Below are positions 8,500 to 15,854 of a DNA stretch of 64,000 nucleotides, piece after piece (position 1 is the stretch's first letter; each line of letters begins with the position of its first letter). The notes beneath the pieces are model-generated. The model saw nothing but the letters and a program-made list of their open reading frames with translations. It was not told the DNA's origin and ran no database searches. Location: the NCBI RefSeq assembly GCF_003431825.1, contig NZ_CP020083.1, positions 744,001 through 808,000 of the forward strand. The letters are read 5' to 3'. This stretch comes from Blastomonas fulva (GTDB lineage Bacteria > Pseudomonadota > Alphaproteobacteria > Sphingomonadales > Sphingomonadaceae). A program made the translations under genes and the position numbers.

Positions 8500-9279
8500 T
8501 TGTGCCCTATCCCTGATCTGCACGTGCTGCATATTTTTGGCCCCATGCTTATCTCTGTCGAGGGCCGCGCGAATATCATGAGCAGTGTGCAGGTTTTCGT
8601 CATCAGCGCAGAAGACGCGAATGAAGGGCCCATCGCAGAGTCAGCCGGGAAAAAGTACGATCAGTCAGAAGGGGTAGACAAGCGCCGGGATGACAATGCC
8701 GGGCAGCCAGCACCCCGGCCAGCGTCCACGATACCGGAGCCTCCGGCATTTCCACGGGTGCGCCATCCGGAGCCGATCGAACTACCGGACTTTTCCCAGA
8801 CGTTGAATGCGGCTGCCGATATCCCGGACAGCATTTTCGACCAGATTCCTGCCCATGCAGGCAATGCCCTTGTGGATACGGGCGCGCCGAGCGTGTCCGG
8901 CGCTGGCGATGGCAGCTCCGGAACAGGCGAAGGGAGCAGCGGCTCCGCTGAGAGCGGCAAGGGGATGGCAAAAGTTTACACCGCGTCCTGGGCGCCAAGC
9001 ATGGACTTCTCCAAGGACAACAAGTTCTACCCGCCCGGCGCTGCCGCTTCCCGTGTCGAAGGTGTGGCCTGGCTGAAATGCAAGGTGGTGCGCCGCGACC
9101 GGGTGCGCAATTGCCATCTCCTAGGGGAAAGCCCGCGCGGCTACGGTTTTGGCAAGGCTGCCTTGAAGACCGAACCGGGCCTGCGCATCCGGTTACACGA
9201 TCGCGCTGGCCGGCGCGTCTTTGACGAATGGACCATTGTCACGTCCACCTTCAGCCTGGCGGACCTTGCATCGGACTAG
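8500..9279 (+). CDS. TonB-like energy transducer C-terminal domain protein, 5' end probably frameshifted
   Basis: This frame encodes up to 259 residues. The last 90 or so resemble the TonB C-terminal domain, with a pattern VEGVAWLKCKVV...RNCHLLGESPRGYGFGKAALK typical of sphingomonad TonB-like proteins. The middle is proline/serine/glycine-rich, as expected for a periplasm-spanning linker. The N-terminus is the problem. The frame begins at a TTG with no proper membrane anchor start. An ATG at 8474 in the next frame gives a plausible start (MRFGERSFSCALSL) that would run into the hydrophobic LHVLHIFGPMLISV of this frame after a one-base shift near 8510. A T-rich tract (8494-8500) lies close by. 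It is either a recent pseudogene, a sequencing indel, or a protein starting later (ATG at 8578). Confidence 0.55.
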   Translation: MCPIPDLHVLHIFGPMLISVEGRANIMSSVQVFVISAEDANEGPIAESAGKKYDQSEGVDKRRDDNAGQPAPRPASTIPEPPAFPRVRHPEPIELPDFSQTLNAAADIPDSIFDQIPAHAGNALVDTGAPSVSGAGDGSSGTGEGSSGSAESGKGMAKVYTASWAPSMDFSKDNKFYPPGAAASRVEGVAWLKCKVVRRDRVRNCHLLGESPRGYGFGKAALKTEPGLRIRLHDRAGRRVFDEWTIVTSTFSLADLASD

Positions 9280-9374
9280 CGGGAGCGCCGCACCACTTCG
9301 CTGGTGCCGACACTGGTCGTGGCGAGCCGTCATTTGCTCGTTCCAAAAGACTTCAGCGCCGCGGTCGCATTAAA

Positions 9375-9400
9375 TTCAGAATTTGCTTCCATATTCTGAA
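9375..9400. promoter_or_regulatory. AT-rich inverted repeat upstream of the cold-shock gene
   Basis: The perfect 8-base arms TTCAGAAT and ATTCTGAA are separated by 10 bases. They lie in an AT-rich pocket about 150 bases before the csp start, in the 270-base gene-free stretch after the TonB-like gene. It may be an operator or part of the csp 5' leader. No function can be assigned. Confidence 0.4.
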
Positions 9401-9548
9401 CAAGTTGGTAGAGAAGCGGGGCTCACGTCGCATGCGACGGATAATCGGCAGCATTATGCCACCTCTTATCCCTTTCTAGCACTACTTGAAGCCGGGATGC
9501 TCCGCTGTTGGCGCATGCCCGTCATACTTGGGATAAAGGCTTATCCAT

Positions 9549-9755
9549 ATGATTACCGGAACCGTGAAATTCTTCAACGCCGACAAGGGCTATGGCTTCA
9601 TCGCGCCAAATGGTGGCGGCGACGACGCGTTCGTACACATTTCCGCCGTCGAACGCGCCGGAATGCGTACCCTCGACAAGGATCAGACCGTTTCTTACGA
9701 ACTGGAAACCGATCAGCGCGGCAAGACCTCGGCAGTGAATCTTCAGGCTGCATGA
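9549..9755 (+). CDS. Cold-shock domain protein (CspA family)
   Basis: A 68-residue single cold-shock domain protein, an RNA/ssDNA-binding chaperone expected in the cytoplasm. The RNP1-like KGYGFIAP and RNP2-like DAFVHIS motifs are both present, and the length is normal. A purine-rich GGATAAAGG sits about 9 bases upstream of the ATG. A strong hairpin follows the stop codon immediately and would end the transcript or protect its 3' end. The roughly 270-base gene-free region in front is compatible with the long structured 5' leaders known for csp genes, although I cannot show such a structure. Confidence 0.95.
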   Translation: MITGTVKFFNADKGYGFIAPNGGGDDAFVHISAVERAGMRTLDKDQTVSYELETDQRGKTSAVNLQAA

Positions 9756-9760
9756 TTGAT

Positions 9761-9797
9761 GCGGGGCAGTGCGGTCAACGCGGCCGCACTGCCCCGC
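9761..9797 (+). terminator. Strong hairpin after the csp gene
   Basis: Perfect 14-base inverted arms, GCGGGGCAGTGCGG and its complement, are separated by a 9-base loop. The hairpin begins 5 bases after the csp stop. The T-run after it is poor (CTCCTTGT), so it may act as an attenuator or 3' stabiliser as well as a terminator. The next gene starts 35 bases downstream. Confidence 0.75.
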
Positions 9798-9831
9798 TCC
9801 TTGTACCGAGCTCAGTTTTCCGGAGGCAAAA

Positions 9832-10041
9832 ATGACTGATCCTAAAAATCGTCCGTTCCTTATCAACAAGGATGCCGATGGAAATGTCCGGCTTACGGTG
9901 CGCTCCACCCGCTACAACTCGCAAGGTTACCCCCTGGTGACGTCGCTGCTGCAGGACGAGCTGTTCAAAACTGCAACCGCAGCGCGCGCATTCGCACAGG
10001 AACATTTCGGTGCTCGCCCGGGCGAATACTCAGCAAAGTAA
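9832..10041 (+). CDS. Small conserved-looking protein downstream of csp
   Basis: A 69-residue hydrophilic protein of unknown function. The start is well supported, because GGAGG lies 5 bases before the ATG. There is no signal peptide or membrane segment. The sequence has basic and acidic residues spread evenly and a C-terminal segment (TAATAARAFAQEHFG-like) that looks helical. It is separated from the cold-shock gene only by the hairpin, so the two may be expressed together or in a set ratio. I do not recognise a named domain. Confidence 0.75.
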   Translation: MTDPKNRPFLINKDADGNVRLTVRSTRYNSQGYPLVTSLLQDELFKTATAARAFAQEHFGARPGEYSAK

Positions 10042-10109
10042 CTGCTGGCTGCTCCGCCTCGACCGCGGTCCAGGCTGACCGCTTCAAAAACCTAAGCCAT
10101 TCAGGACCT

Positions 10110-10455
10110 CTCGGCCTCGCCACCTCCTCAAGCTGGGGCAGGTCTCTGCCGATGGCGGGGTGTGGACAGGCAGGAGCTGGCGTCCGAGGACCGGGTTGGC
10201 CAGGTCAGCCGCCGCGCATTCCACGATGAACCTGCCGGATGACCATGGCTATGGTTGGTGGCGGCAGACATTCGCGGTGCAAGGCCGGTCGATCGACACC
10301 TATTTAACCAGCGGCAATGGCGGGCAAATGCTGTTCGTGATCCCCGAGCTGGAAATGACCGTGATGTCCCAGGCAGGCCATTACCGCGACGCCCAACGCG
10401 TTCCGCGACCGGATCATGGGGACCTTCATCCTTCCGGCAACAGCATCTGCAAAGG
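10110..10455 (+). pseudogene. Remnant of a serine hydrolase (class C beta-lactamase family)
   Basis: Translated pieces match the C-terminal part of beta-lactamase-family serine hydrolases. In one frame LLKLGQVSADGGVWTGR is followed by a region that reads better one frame over (QELASEDRVG). The first frame then returns with HSTMNLPDDHGYGWWRQTF and SGNGGQMLFVIPELEM. A further shift near 10393 gives NAFRDRIMGTFILPA. The catalytic SxxK part is absent. At least two frameshifts and a missing N-terminus make this a dead fragment of about 110 codons. It lies immediately upstream of ctaG, in a region that also has other broken material. Confidence 0.75.
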
Positions 10456-10617
10456 CGAGAAAACGACAGGCCAGCCGCGGCCGCAAGCTGGCTTTTAAGG
10501 CATCCACGGAACGGCTTGCAGGCTGCCTCGTAACCCTGTTTGGCGCGCCGGGTCTGCCGCACGGGTTTCAGTCGAACGAGGGATGCAATCACGATGGTCT
10601 CCGCAGCATCCGTCACG
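10456..10617. other. Gene-free stretch before ctaG
   Basis: There is no recognisable gene between the hydrolase remnant and the ctaG start. It should include the ctaG promoter. The final bases are the ones partly copied at 2811-2826. Confidence 0.4.
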
Positions 10618-11331
10618 ATGCCGTATTGCGGGCTGACCACTTCTGATCGCTGGCTGACCAGCTGGAATTTCGATCCGATCGTGATCGCCGCGATCGCAGC
10701 GGTATCGGTACTGGCCCTGCACGGACCCCGCAATCTTGGCGCGCAGCGCTGGGCCGCGGTCGCGCTGATGGCGATGCTTTGGATCTCTCCCCTGTGCGCG
10801 GCATCCGCGACCCTGCTGTCGGTGCGCGTTGCGCACCACATGGCGCTGATGCTGCTGCTGGCGCCCGCGCTCGCGCTGGGCTGGCCGAACCTCCGGCTGG
10901 GCGATCCGCTGGCCTGGGCGATCGGCGCATCGCTGGCGCTGGCCGCGTGGTTCGTACCGTCCGTGTACAGCTTTGCGTGGCAATCGGATGCGGCATACTG
11001 GGCGCTGCAGCTGGTGATGCTCGGCGCGGCGTGGCAGTTCTGGGCGACCTGGTTTGCACCGGCCACCGATTCCCGGCCGCTGGTTGCGGTTGCAGCTCCG
11101 GCGCTGCTGGCGATGGCGATGGGCTTTACCGGTGCGCTGCTGACTTTCGCCCCGCGCCCGCTGTTTGCCGAGCACATCTTCACCACCGTGCTGTTCGGTG
11201 TGTCGCCCCTGTGGGACCAGCAACTGGCAGGCCTGCTGATGTGGACCGCGGGCATGGTGCCGATGGCGCTGCTGGCGTTCGTGCGGCTGGGCAGGCTGGC
11301 GGGCGCTCCGGCCGAGGGCGCGCGATGCTGA
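10618..11331 (+). CDS. ctaG: Cytochrome c oxidase assembly protein, Caa3_CtaG family
   Basis: A multi-spanning membrane protein of 237 residues with six or seven hydrophobic helices, of the caa3-type CtaG family that helps assemble the CuA/heme-copper oxidase. Conserved features include LLSVRVAHHMALMLLLAPAL with the paired histidines, and a late PLWDQQLAGLLMW segment. The ATG at 10618 is chosen because the protein then begins at the normal distance from WLTSWNFDP. The longer open frame starting at 10540 has no support. There is no good ribosome binding site. The next gene overlaps it (ATGCTGA). It heads an oxidase locus with subunit II and fused I+III downstream. A fragment of its first 18 codons also occurs near 2825. 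Confidence 0.85.
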   Translation: MPYCGLTTSDRWLTSWNFDPIVIAAIAAVSVLALHGPRNLGAQRWAAVALMAMLWISPLCAASATLLSVRVAHHMALMLLLAPALALGWPNLRLGDPLAWAIGASLALAAWFVPSVYSFAWQSDAAYWALQLVMLGAAWQFWATWFAPATDSRPLVAVAAPALLAMAMGFTGALLTFAPRPLFAEHIFTTVLFGVSPLWDQQLAGLLMWTAGMVPMALLAFVRLGRLAGAPAEGARC

Positions 11332-11825
11332 TCACCTGGTCGACCCTGATCTTCAAGGCGCTGCATATCTCGGCCATCGCCCTGTGGGCGGTGGGGCTGA
11401 TCATGCTGCCGCTGCTGTTCCGGCGCTATCGTCCCGGGCTGAGTGATGCGGCCTATGCCCGTTTCCGCAAGCTCACCCATCACAGCTATGTCCGCTTCCT
11501 CACCCCCGTGGCGGTGGTCGCGGTCGGCACCGGAATCGTGCTGATCCTGATGCGCGGGATCTTCGAGCCCTGGCTGTACGCCAAGCTGGCGCTGGTCTCG
11601 CTGCTTGCGGTGCTGCACGCCTATATCGGCCACATGATCGTGCAAACCGCAGAGACCCGCGGAACGGTGCGCCTGCCCTCACCCTATCTGGTGCTGGCCC
11701 CGGTGCTTCTGGTGCTGGTCGGCATCCTGGTGCTGGTGCTCGCCAAGCCGGTGCTGGCGCTCGATTGGCCGCAATGGATGACCCAGCCTCAATCCTGGTC
11801 GCTGCCGCGTTGGGTGCCGATTTGA
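11325..11825 (+). CDS. CopD-family integral membrane protein
   Basis: A 166-residue membrane protein with four predicted helices and conserved histidines, one in the first helix (FKALHISAIALW) and one near HAYIGHMIV. This pattern is found in the CopD / HemJ-like superfamily. Its ATG overlaps the ctaG stop, so the two are translationally coupled. In this setting a role in copper or heme handling during oxidase assembly is plausible, but that is inference. The 3' end overlaps the convergent DUF2231 gene by 37 bases. Confidence 0.75.
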   Translation: MLITWSTLIFKALHISAIALWAVGLIMLPLLFRRYRPGLSDAAYARFRKLTHHSYVRFLTPVAVVAVGTGIVLILMRGIFEPWLYAKLALVSLLAVLHAYIGHMIVQTAETRGTVRLPSPYLVLAPVLLVLVGILVLVLAKPVLALDWPQWMTQPQSWSLPRWVPI

Positions 11826-12301
11826 TAGTCGAACACAAGCTTGCCGCCGTGCCAACCGGTAAGGCCCGTCATCAGGACGCACAGGGCAGAGAGCATCACC
11901 CCATAAGGCAGGATCGCGCCGACCGGGTCGCCCAGCCTCAGGCCCCAGTTGCCGCCCAGCACCGACAGCAGGGTCATGGCGAGGATGAAATGCGTCCAGC
12001 TTGCCGCGCGCACCCGGATGCCCGGGACCGAGAGCAGTTCGACCGTGCCGACCATGCCGGCCAGAACGCCGAAGATGAAGCCCGATCCGATCGCCCACAG
12101 CGCGGCGCGCGCCCAGAACACGTCGCCGGTGGCCCAATAGAGCAGATCCGCTCCGAAGGTGCCGAACGCGGCGGAAATCGGAAAGGCGACCATCATCGCG
12201 TGCACCGGATGACTGGCAAAGGCGATCCGCGATTCGGTCTCGTCGAAGCTGCGGCGAGAAAGAATGGGGTCGGAGCGCAGGGTCTTGGTCTTTTCGGTCA
12301 T
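11789..12301 (-). CDS. DUF2231-family membrane protein
   Basis: A 170-residue integral membrane protein with four hydrophobic helices, matching the DUF2231 family (SHPVHAMMVAFPISAAFGTFGADLLYW, then GWHGGKLVFDY at the end). The conserved histidines in the first and last helices suggest heme or metal binding. That is proposed for relatives but not shown here. It is transcribed against the surrounding oxidase genes. It overlaps the 3' end of the CopD-like gene by 37 bases, and its start lies 36 bases from the start of the divergent subunit II gene, so the two promoters share a very short region. Confidence 0.82.
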   Translation of the reverse strand: MTEKTKTLRSDPILSRRSFDETESRIAFASHPVHAMMVAFPISAAFGTFGADLLYWATGDVFWARAALWAIGSGFIFGVLAGMVGTVELLSVPGIRVRAASWTHFILAMTLLSVLGGNWGLRLGDPVGAILPYGVMLSALCVLMTGLTGWHGGKLVFDYQIGTQRGSDQD

Positions 12302-12337
12302 CGCGCTCGTTTTTCCTGCAGCCGTTCAGCTCTTCCA

Positions 12338-13015
12338 ATGCGCGCATGCCTGTTCGGTTCCCTTTTGCTGCTCGCCGCTTGCCAGGGTCCGCTCTCCACC
12401 CTCGATCCCGGTGGCCCGCAGGCGCGATCGGTTTTCGTGTTCACCTCGGCGATGGTTCTGGTCGCCGGAGCCGCTTTTGCGCTGGTGATCGGGCTGTTTG
12501 CGATCGCGCTGCGGCGGGGCAAGCGGGTGACGGGTGGCGACGCTGGCTCGGTGCGCGCCGAGCGGCGATGGGTCGTGTGGCTGGGCATCGCCTTTCCCAT
12601 GAGCGTGCTCACCGTGCTGCTGGCGGCAACCTTGTGGGTCGGTGAAGGACAGTTCGTACGCGACGACACCCTGCCGACCTGGCGCGCGACCGCGTCGCAA
12701 TGGGGCTGGCAGTTCGCGCCGCTGGGCGCCGATGGCGTGCCGGGCGCGACCACCGACCGACTTGTGATCCCGGCAGGCGAGCCGGTGATCGTCGAGATCG
12801 TCTCCACCGATGTGATCCACAGCTTCTGGGTGCCAAGGCTTGCAGGCAAGATGGATGCGGTTCCCGGCAAGCCCAACCGCCATCTGATCCAGGCTGATAC
12901 CCCCGGAACCTATCTTGGCCAGTGCGCCGAATATTGCGGCGTCGGCCATGACCGGATGCGTTTCGAGGTGCTGGCCACCGCCCCGCGCAGCCCGGCAGCC
13001 GGGGGCCAGCCATGA
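12338..13015 (+). CDS. coxB: Cytochrome c oxidase subunit II with CuA site
   Basis: A 225-residue subunit II of a heme-copper oxidase. It starts with a lipoprotein signal (LLLLAACQ, Cys15 as lipidated residue), followed by two transmembrane helices at about 33-58 and 78-100. The periplasmic cupredoxin domain has all CuA ligands: His161 (VIHSFWVP), Cys196, Glu198, Cys200, His204 and Met207 in CAEYCGVGHDRM. This marks a cytochrome c, not quinol, oxidase. No C-terminal cytochrome c domain is fused. The stop overlaps the next gene's ATG (ATGA). It accepts electrons from cytochrome c and passes them to subunit I. Confidence 0.93.
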   Translation: MRACLFGSLLLLAACQGPLSTLDPGGPQARSVFVFTSAMVLVAGAAFALVIGLFAIALRRGKRVTGGDAGSVRAERRWVVWLGIAFPMSVLTVLLAATLWVGEGQFVRDDTLPTWRATASQWGWQFAPLGADGVPGATTDRLVIPAGEPVIVEIVSTDVIHSFWVPRLAGKMDAVPGKPNRHLIQADTPGTYLGQCAEYCGVGHDRMRFEVLATAPRSPAAGGQP

Positions 13016-15537
13016 CGACACACCAGACATCTGCCCAGCCGCCCGTGACCCCGCACGATCCCGCCGCGCTGCATGCCGAGCTCTACGCGGTGTGGCGTGG
13101 CCTGCCGGGCTGGCGCGGCTTTGTCTGCGAGGTCAACCACGGCGCGATCGGGCTGCGCTTCATGATCACCGCGATCGTTTATTTCGCCATCGGAGGCGTG
13201 CTGGCGATGCTGATCCGCGTCCAGCTGGCCAGCCCGCGCGCCGCCTTTGTCGGCCCGGACATCTACAACCAGCTGTTCACGATGCACGGCACGATCATGA
13301 TGTTCCTGTTCGCGATTCCCATGCTCGAGGGGCTGGCGCTGTATCTGCTGCCCAAGGTGATGGGGGCGCGCGACATGGCCTATCCGCGGCTCTCGGCCTT
13401 GGGCTGGTGGTGCTATGCGCTGGGCGGGCTGATCTTGCTGGTGGCGATGCTGGCAGGCGTCGCGCCCGATGGCGGATGGTTCATGTACACGCCCCTGTCG
13501 GACAAGGTGCACACGCCGGGGATCAACGCCGATGTCTGGCTGCTGGGCATCACCTTTGTCGAGATTTCGGCGATTTGCGCGGCGGTGGAGATCACCGTGT
13601 CGATCCTCAAGCTGCGCGCCGAGGGCATGGCGCTGACGCGGCTGCCGCTGTTCGCGTGGTACATGCTGGGCACGGCAGCGATGATGCTGATCGGCTTTCC
13701 GCCGCTGATCCTGGGCTCGATCCTGCTCGAGGTGCAGCGCGCGTTCGACTGGGCGTTCTTCGATCCGGCGCGCGGCGGCGATCCCATCCTGTGGCAGCAC
13801 CTGTTCTGGCTGTTCGGCCATCCCGAGGTGTACATCATCTTCCTCCCCGCCGCGGGCGCGCTGTCGGTGATGATCGCGACCTTCGCACGCCAGCCGATCA
13901 TCGGCCATGCGATGATCGTCGCGGCGATCTGGGCGATGGTGTTTTTGAGCTTCGGACTGTGGGTGCACCACATGTTCACCATCGGCATTCCGCATCTGGC
14001 GCTGGCATTCTTTTCCGCTGCCTCGATGCTGGTCGCGGTGCCGACATCGGTGCAGATCTTCGCATGGATCGGTACCTTGTGGAGCGGACGGCCGCGCTGG
14101 TCGCTGCCGATGCTGCACATCACCGGCTTCTTCCTGACCTTCGCGCTGGGCGGGCTGACCGGCGTGATGCTCGCCGCCGTCCCGTTCAACTGGCAGGCGC
14201 ACGACACCGCTTTCGTCACCGCGCATCTGCATTATGTGCTGATCGGCGGGTTCGTCTTCCCGATGCTGGCGGCAATCACGTACTGGATGCCGCACTTCAC
14301 CGGGCGGCGCGCAGTGCGCGGACTGGGGACCGCAGCGTTCTGGCTGATCTTCATCGGGGTGCACGGCACGTTCCTGGTGATGCACCTGACCGGGCTGCTC
14401 GGCATGCCGCGCAGGGTCAGCATCTATCCCGACAATCCCGAATGGGAGCTGCTCAACCTCATCTCCTCGGTGGGCGGGTTCATCATGGCCGCAGGCTTCG
14501 CGCTGTTCGCGGTCGACATGGGGCTGCAGCTCTTCATGGGGCGGCGCACCCGCCGCAACCCCTGGCGCGCGACCAGCCTCGACTGGGCGATGCGGCTGCC
14601 GCCGCCCACGTACAACCTCGCCTCGCTGCCGCGCGCGGACATGGAAACCGACGAGCGAACCCTCACCCCGTCGCGGCTCGATATGTTGGCGACCACGCTG
14701 GCGATGGGTGAAGGCATGCTCGCCGGCGCCCCGCGCGGGGTGCGCGAGACGCTGATCATCGACGCGGTCAGCGGGCGGGCAGAGGCGGTTGCGGTGCTGC
14801 CGGGGAACACCATGCGTCCCGCGCTCACCGCGCTCACCATCGGTCTGTTTTTCCTGGCGATGCTGGCGGGCTTCTACTGGGTCGCGGCCGCCGCAGTGGT
14901 TCTGGTCGCGGTGATGTGCGCAGGCTGGATCAGGCCGGTGGCGCCGATACAGGGCACAACCGCCGCTGTGCCCGAGACGATCGAGGGACTGCCCGCGAGC
15001 CCTTTCTATCGCCACGGCCTGGGCTGGTGGGGATCGGCGGTGCTGCTGGTCGCCAATGCCAGCCTTTTCGCATCGTTGCTGTTTGCGGTCGCCTTTCTCT
15101 CGGTGATCGCGCCGGGATGGGAGGGTGCGGTGCAAGAGAACCCGCATGGCGTGCTGCCGATGGCAGCGTTGCTGGTTACCGCAATCGGCGGGGCGCTGCT
15201 GCTCTGTGCGGGCCTGTGGTCGCAGCGTGCCGCAACCGCGGGGCAGCGCGCGCTGGCCTGGGCGGGCATGCTTGCGGTCGCAGCAGGCGCGCTGGCTTCG
15301 GGCGCGATGATGGCCGGATCGCCTGCCGAGCACGCGCGCCATGCGGTGCAGGCCGCGATCCTGGCCTATCTGGTGCTGCACGCGCTGATTTTGGTGACGA
15401 TGCATCTGGCCGCAGCGCGCGGGCACCGCATCGGTGTGCAGGCCGTCGCGACGCAGGGCGTGCTCGCGCAGTGGCATGGCTATACCGGGCTGGTCGCGCT
15501 GGTCGGCGCGCTGGCGCTGGCGGTGGCCAAGCTGTGA
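13012..15537 (+). CDS. Cytochrome c oxidase subunit I+III fusion
   Basis: An 841-residue polytopic protein. The first 530 or so residues are subunit I. They contain the low-spin heme ligand in LFTMHGTIMM, the CuB/Tyr crosslink motif HPEVY, the CuB histidines HHMF, and the paired heme ligands in TAHLHYVL. The Glu of HPEVY, needed by the D-type proton channel, is kept, so it is an A1-like proton pump. From about residue 600 to the end there are further helices corresponding to a fused subunit III. Genes with I and III joined are known in several bacteria. It is coupled to subunit II upstream (ATGA overlap) and to the small membrane gene downstream (TGATG). Confidence 0.93.
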   Translation: MTTHQTSAQPPVTPHDPAALHAELYAVWRGLPGWRGFVCEVNHGAIGLRFMITAIVYFAIGGVLAMLIRVQLASPRAAFVGPDIYNQLFTMHGTIMMFLFAIPMLEGLALYLLPKVMGARDMAYPRLSALGWWCYALGGLILLVAMLAGVAPDGGWFMYTPLSDKVHTPGINADVWLLGITFVEISAICAAVEITVSILKLRAEGMALTRLPLFAWYMLGTAAMMLIGFPPLILGSILLEVQRAFDWAFFDPARGGDPILWQHLFWLFGHPEVYIIFLPAAGALSVMIATFARQPIIGHAMIVAAIWAMVFLSFGLWVHHMFTIGIPHLALAFFSAASMLVAVPTSVQIFAWIGTLWSGRPRWSLPMLHITGFFLTFALGGLTGVMLAAVPFNWQAHDTAFVTAHLHYVLIGGFVFPMLAAITYWMPHFTGRRAVRGLGTAAFWLIFIGVHGTFLVMHLTGLLGMPRRVSIYPDNPEWELLNLISSVGGFIMAAGFALFAVDMGLQLFMGRRTRRNPWRATSLDWAMRLPPPTYNLASLPRADMETDERTLTPSRLDMLATTLAMGEGMLAGAPRGVRETLIIDAVSGRAEAVAVLPGNTMRPALTALTIGLFFLAMLAGFYWVAAAAVVLVAVMCAGWIRPVAPIQGTTAAVPETIEGLPASPFYRHGLGWWGSAVLLVANASLFASLLFAVAFLSVIAPGWEGAVQENPHGVLPMAALLVTAIGGALLLCAGLWSQRAATAGQRALAWAGMLAVAAGALASGAMMAGSPAEHARHAVQAAILAYLVLHALILVTMHLAAARGHRIGVQAVATQGVLAQWHGYTGLVALVGALALAVAKL

Positions 15538-15854
15538 TGCGCAGGTCCGCCCTGACCAGGACGGTGATCGCCCTGCTGTCGGGGCTGCTGCTCTGGGCGT
15601 TGTGGTTCGCGCTGGCCTATGCGCTGCACGGCGCGCAATGCGCAGGCGCGCTGGGCCTGTCGCGCACCGCCGGCCAGATCGCGCAGGTCAGCTTGTGGCT
15701 CGTCGCGCTGGGGGTGATCGCGCTGCTGGCCAGGCGCGCTGCGCGGCTGGATGTATCACCCGGGCTGGGGCGCACGGCCCGTTATCTCCAGATCACGGCA
15801 ATCGGCGCGACCATCTTCGCCGGTCTACCGATCCTCGTTCTCGCCCCCTGCTGA
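15537..15854 (+). CDS. Small membrane protein of the oxidase locus
   Basis: A 105-residue protein with three or four hydrophobic helices. I do not recognise its family. The ATG overlaps the stop of the fused subunit I+III gene (TGATG), so it is made with the oxidase and may be an accessory subunit or assembly factor. Its position is that of a small subunit IV in other oxidase operons, but there is no clear sequence match. Its 3' end overlaps the convergent oxidoreductase gene by 30 bases. Confidence 0.7.
   Translation: MRRSALTRTVIALLSGLLLWALWFALAYALHGAQCAGALGLSRTAGQIAQVSLWLVALGVIALLARRAARLDVSPGLGRTARYLQITAIGATIFAGLPILVLAPC

Noticed and set aside
12910..15477. 855-codon open frame on the minus strand
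   Set aside because: It lies opposite the cytochrome oxidase subunit I+III gene, which has all metal-ligand motifs. The shadow has none.
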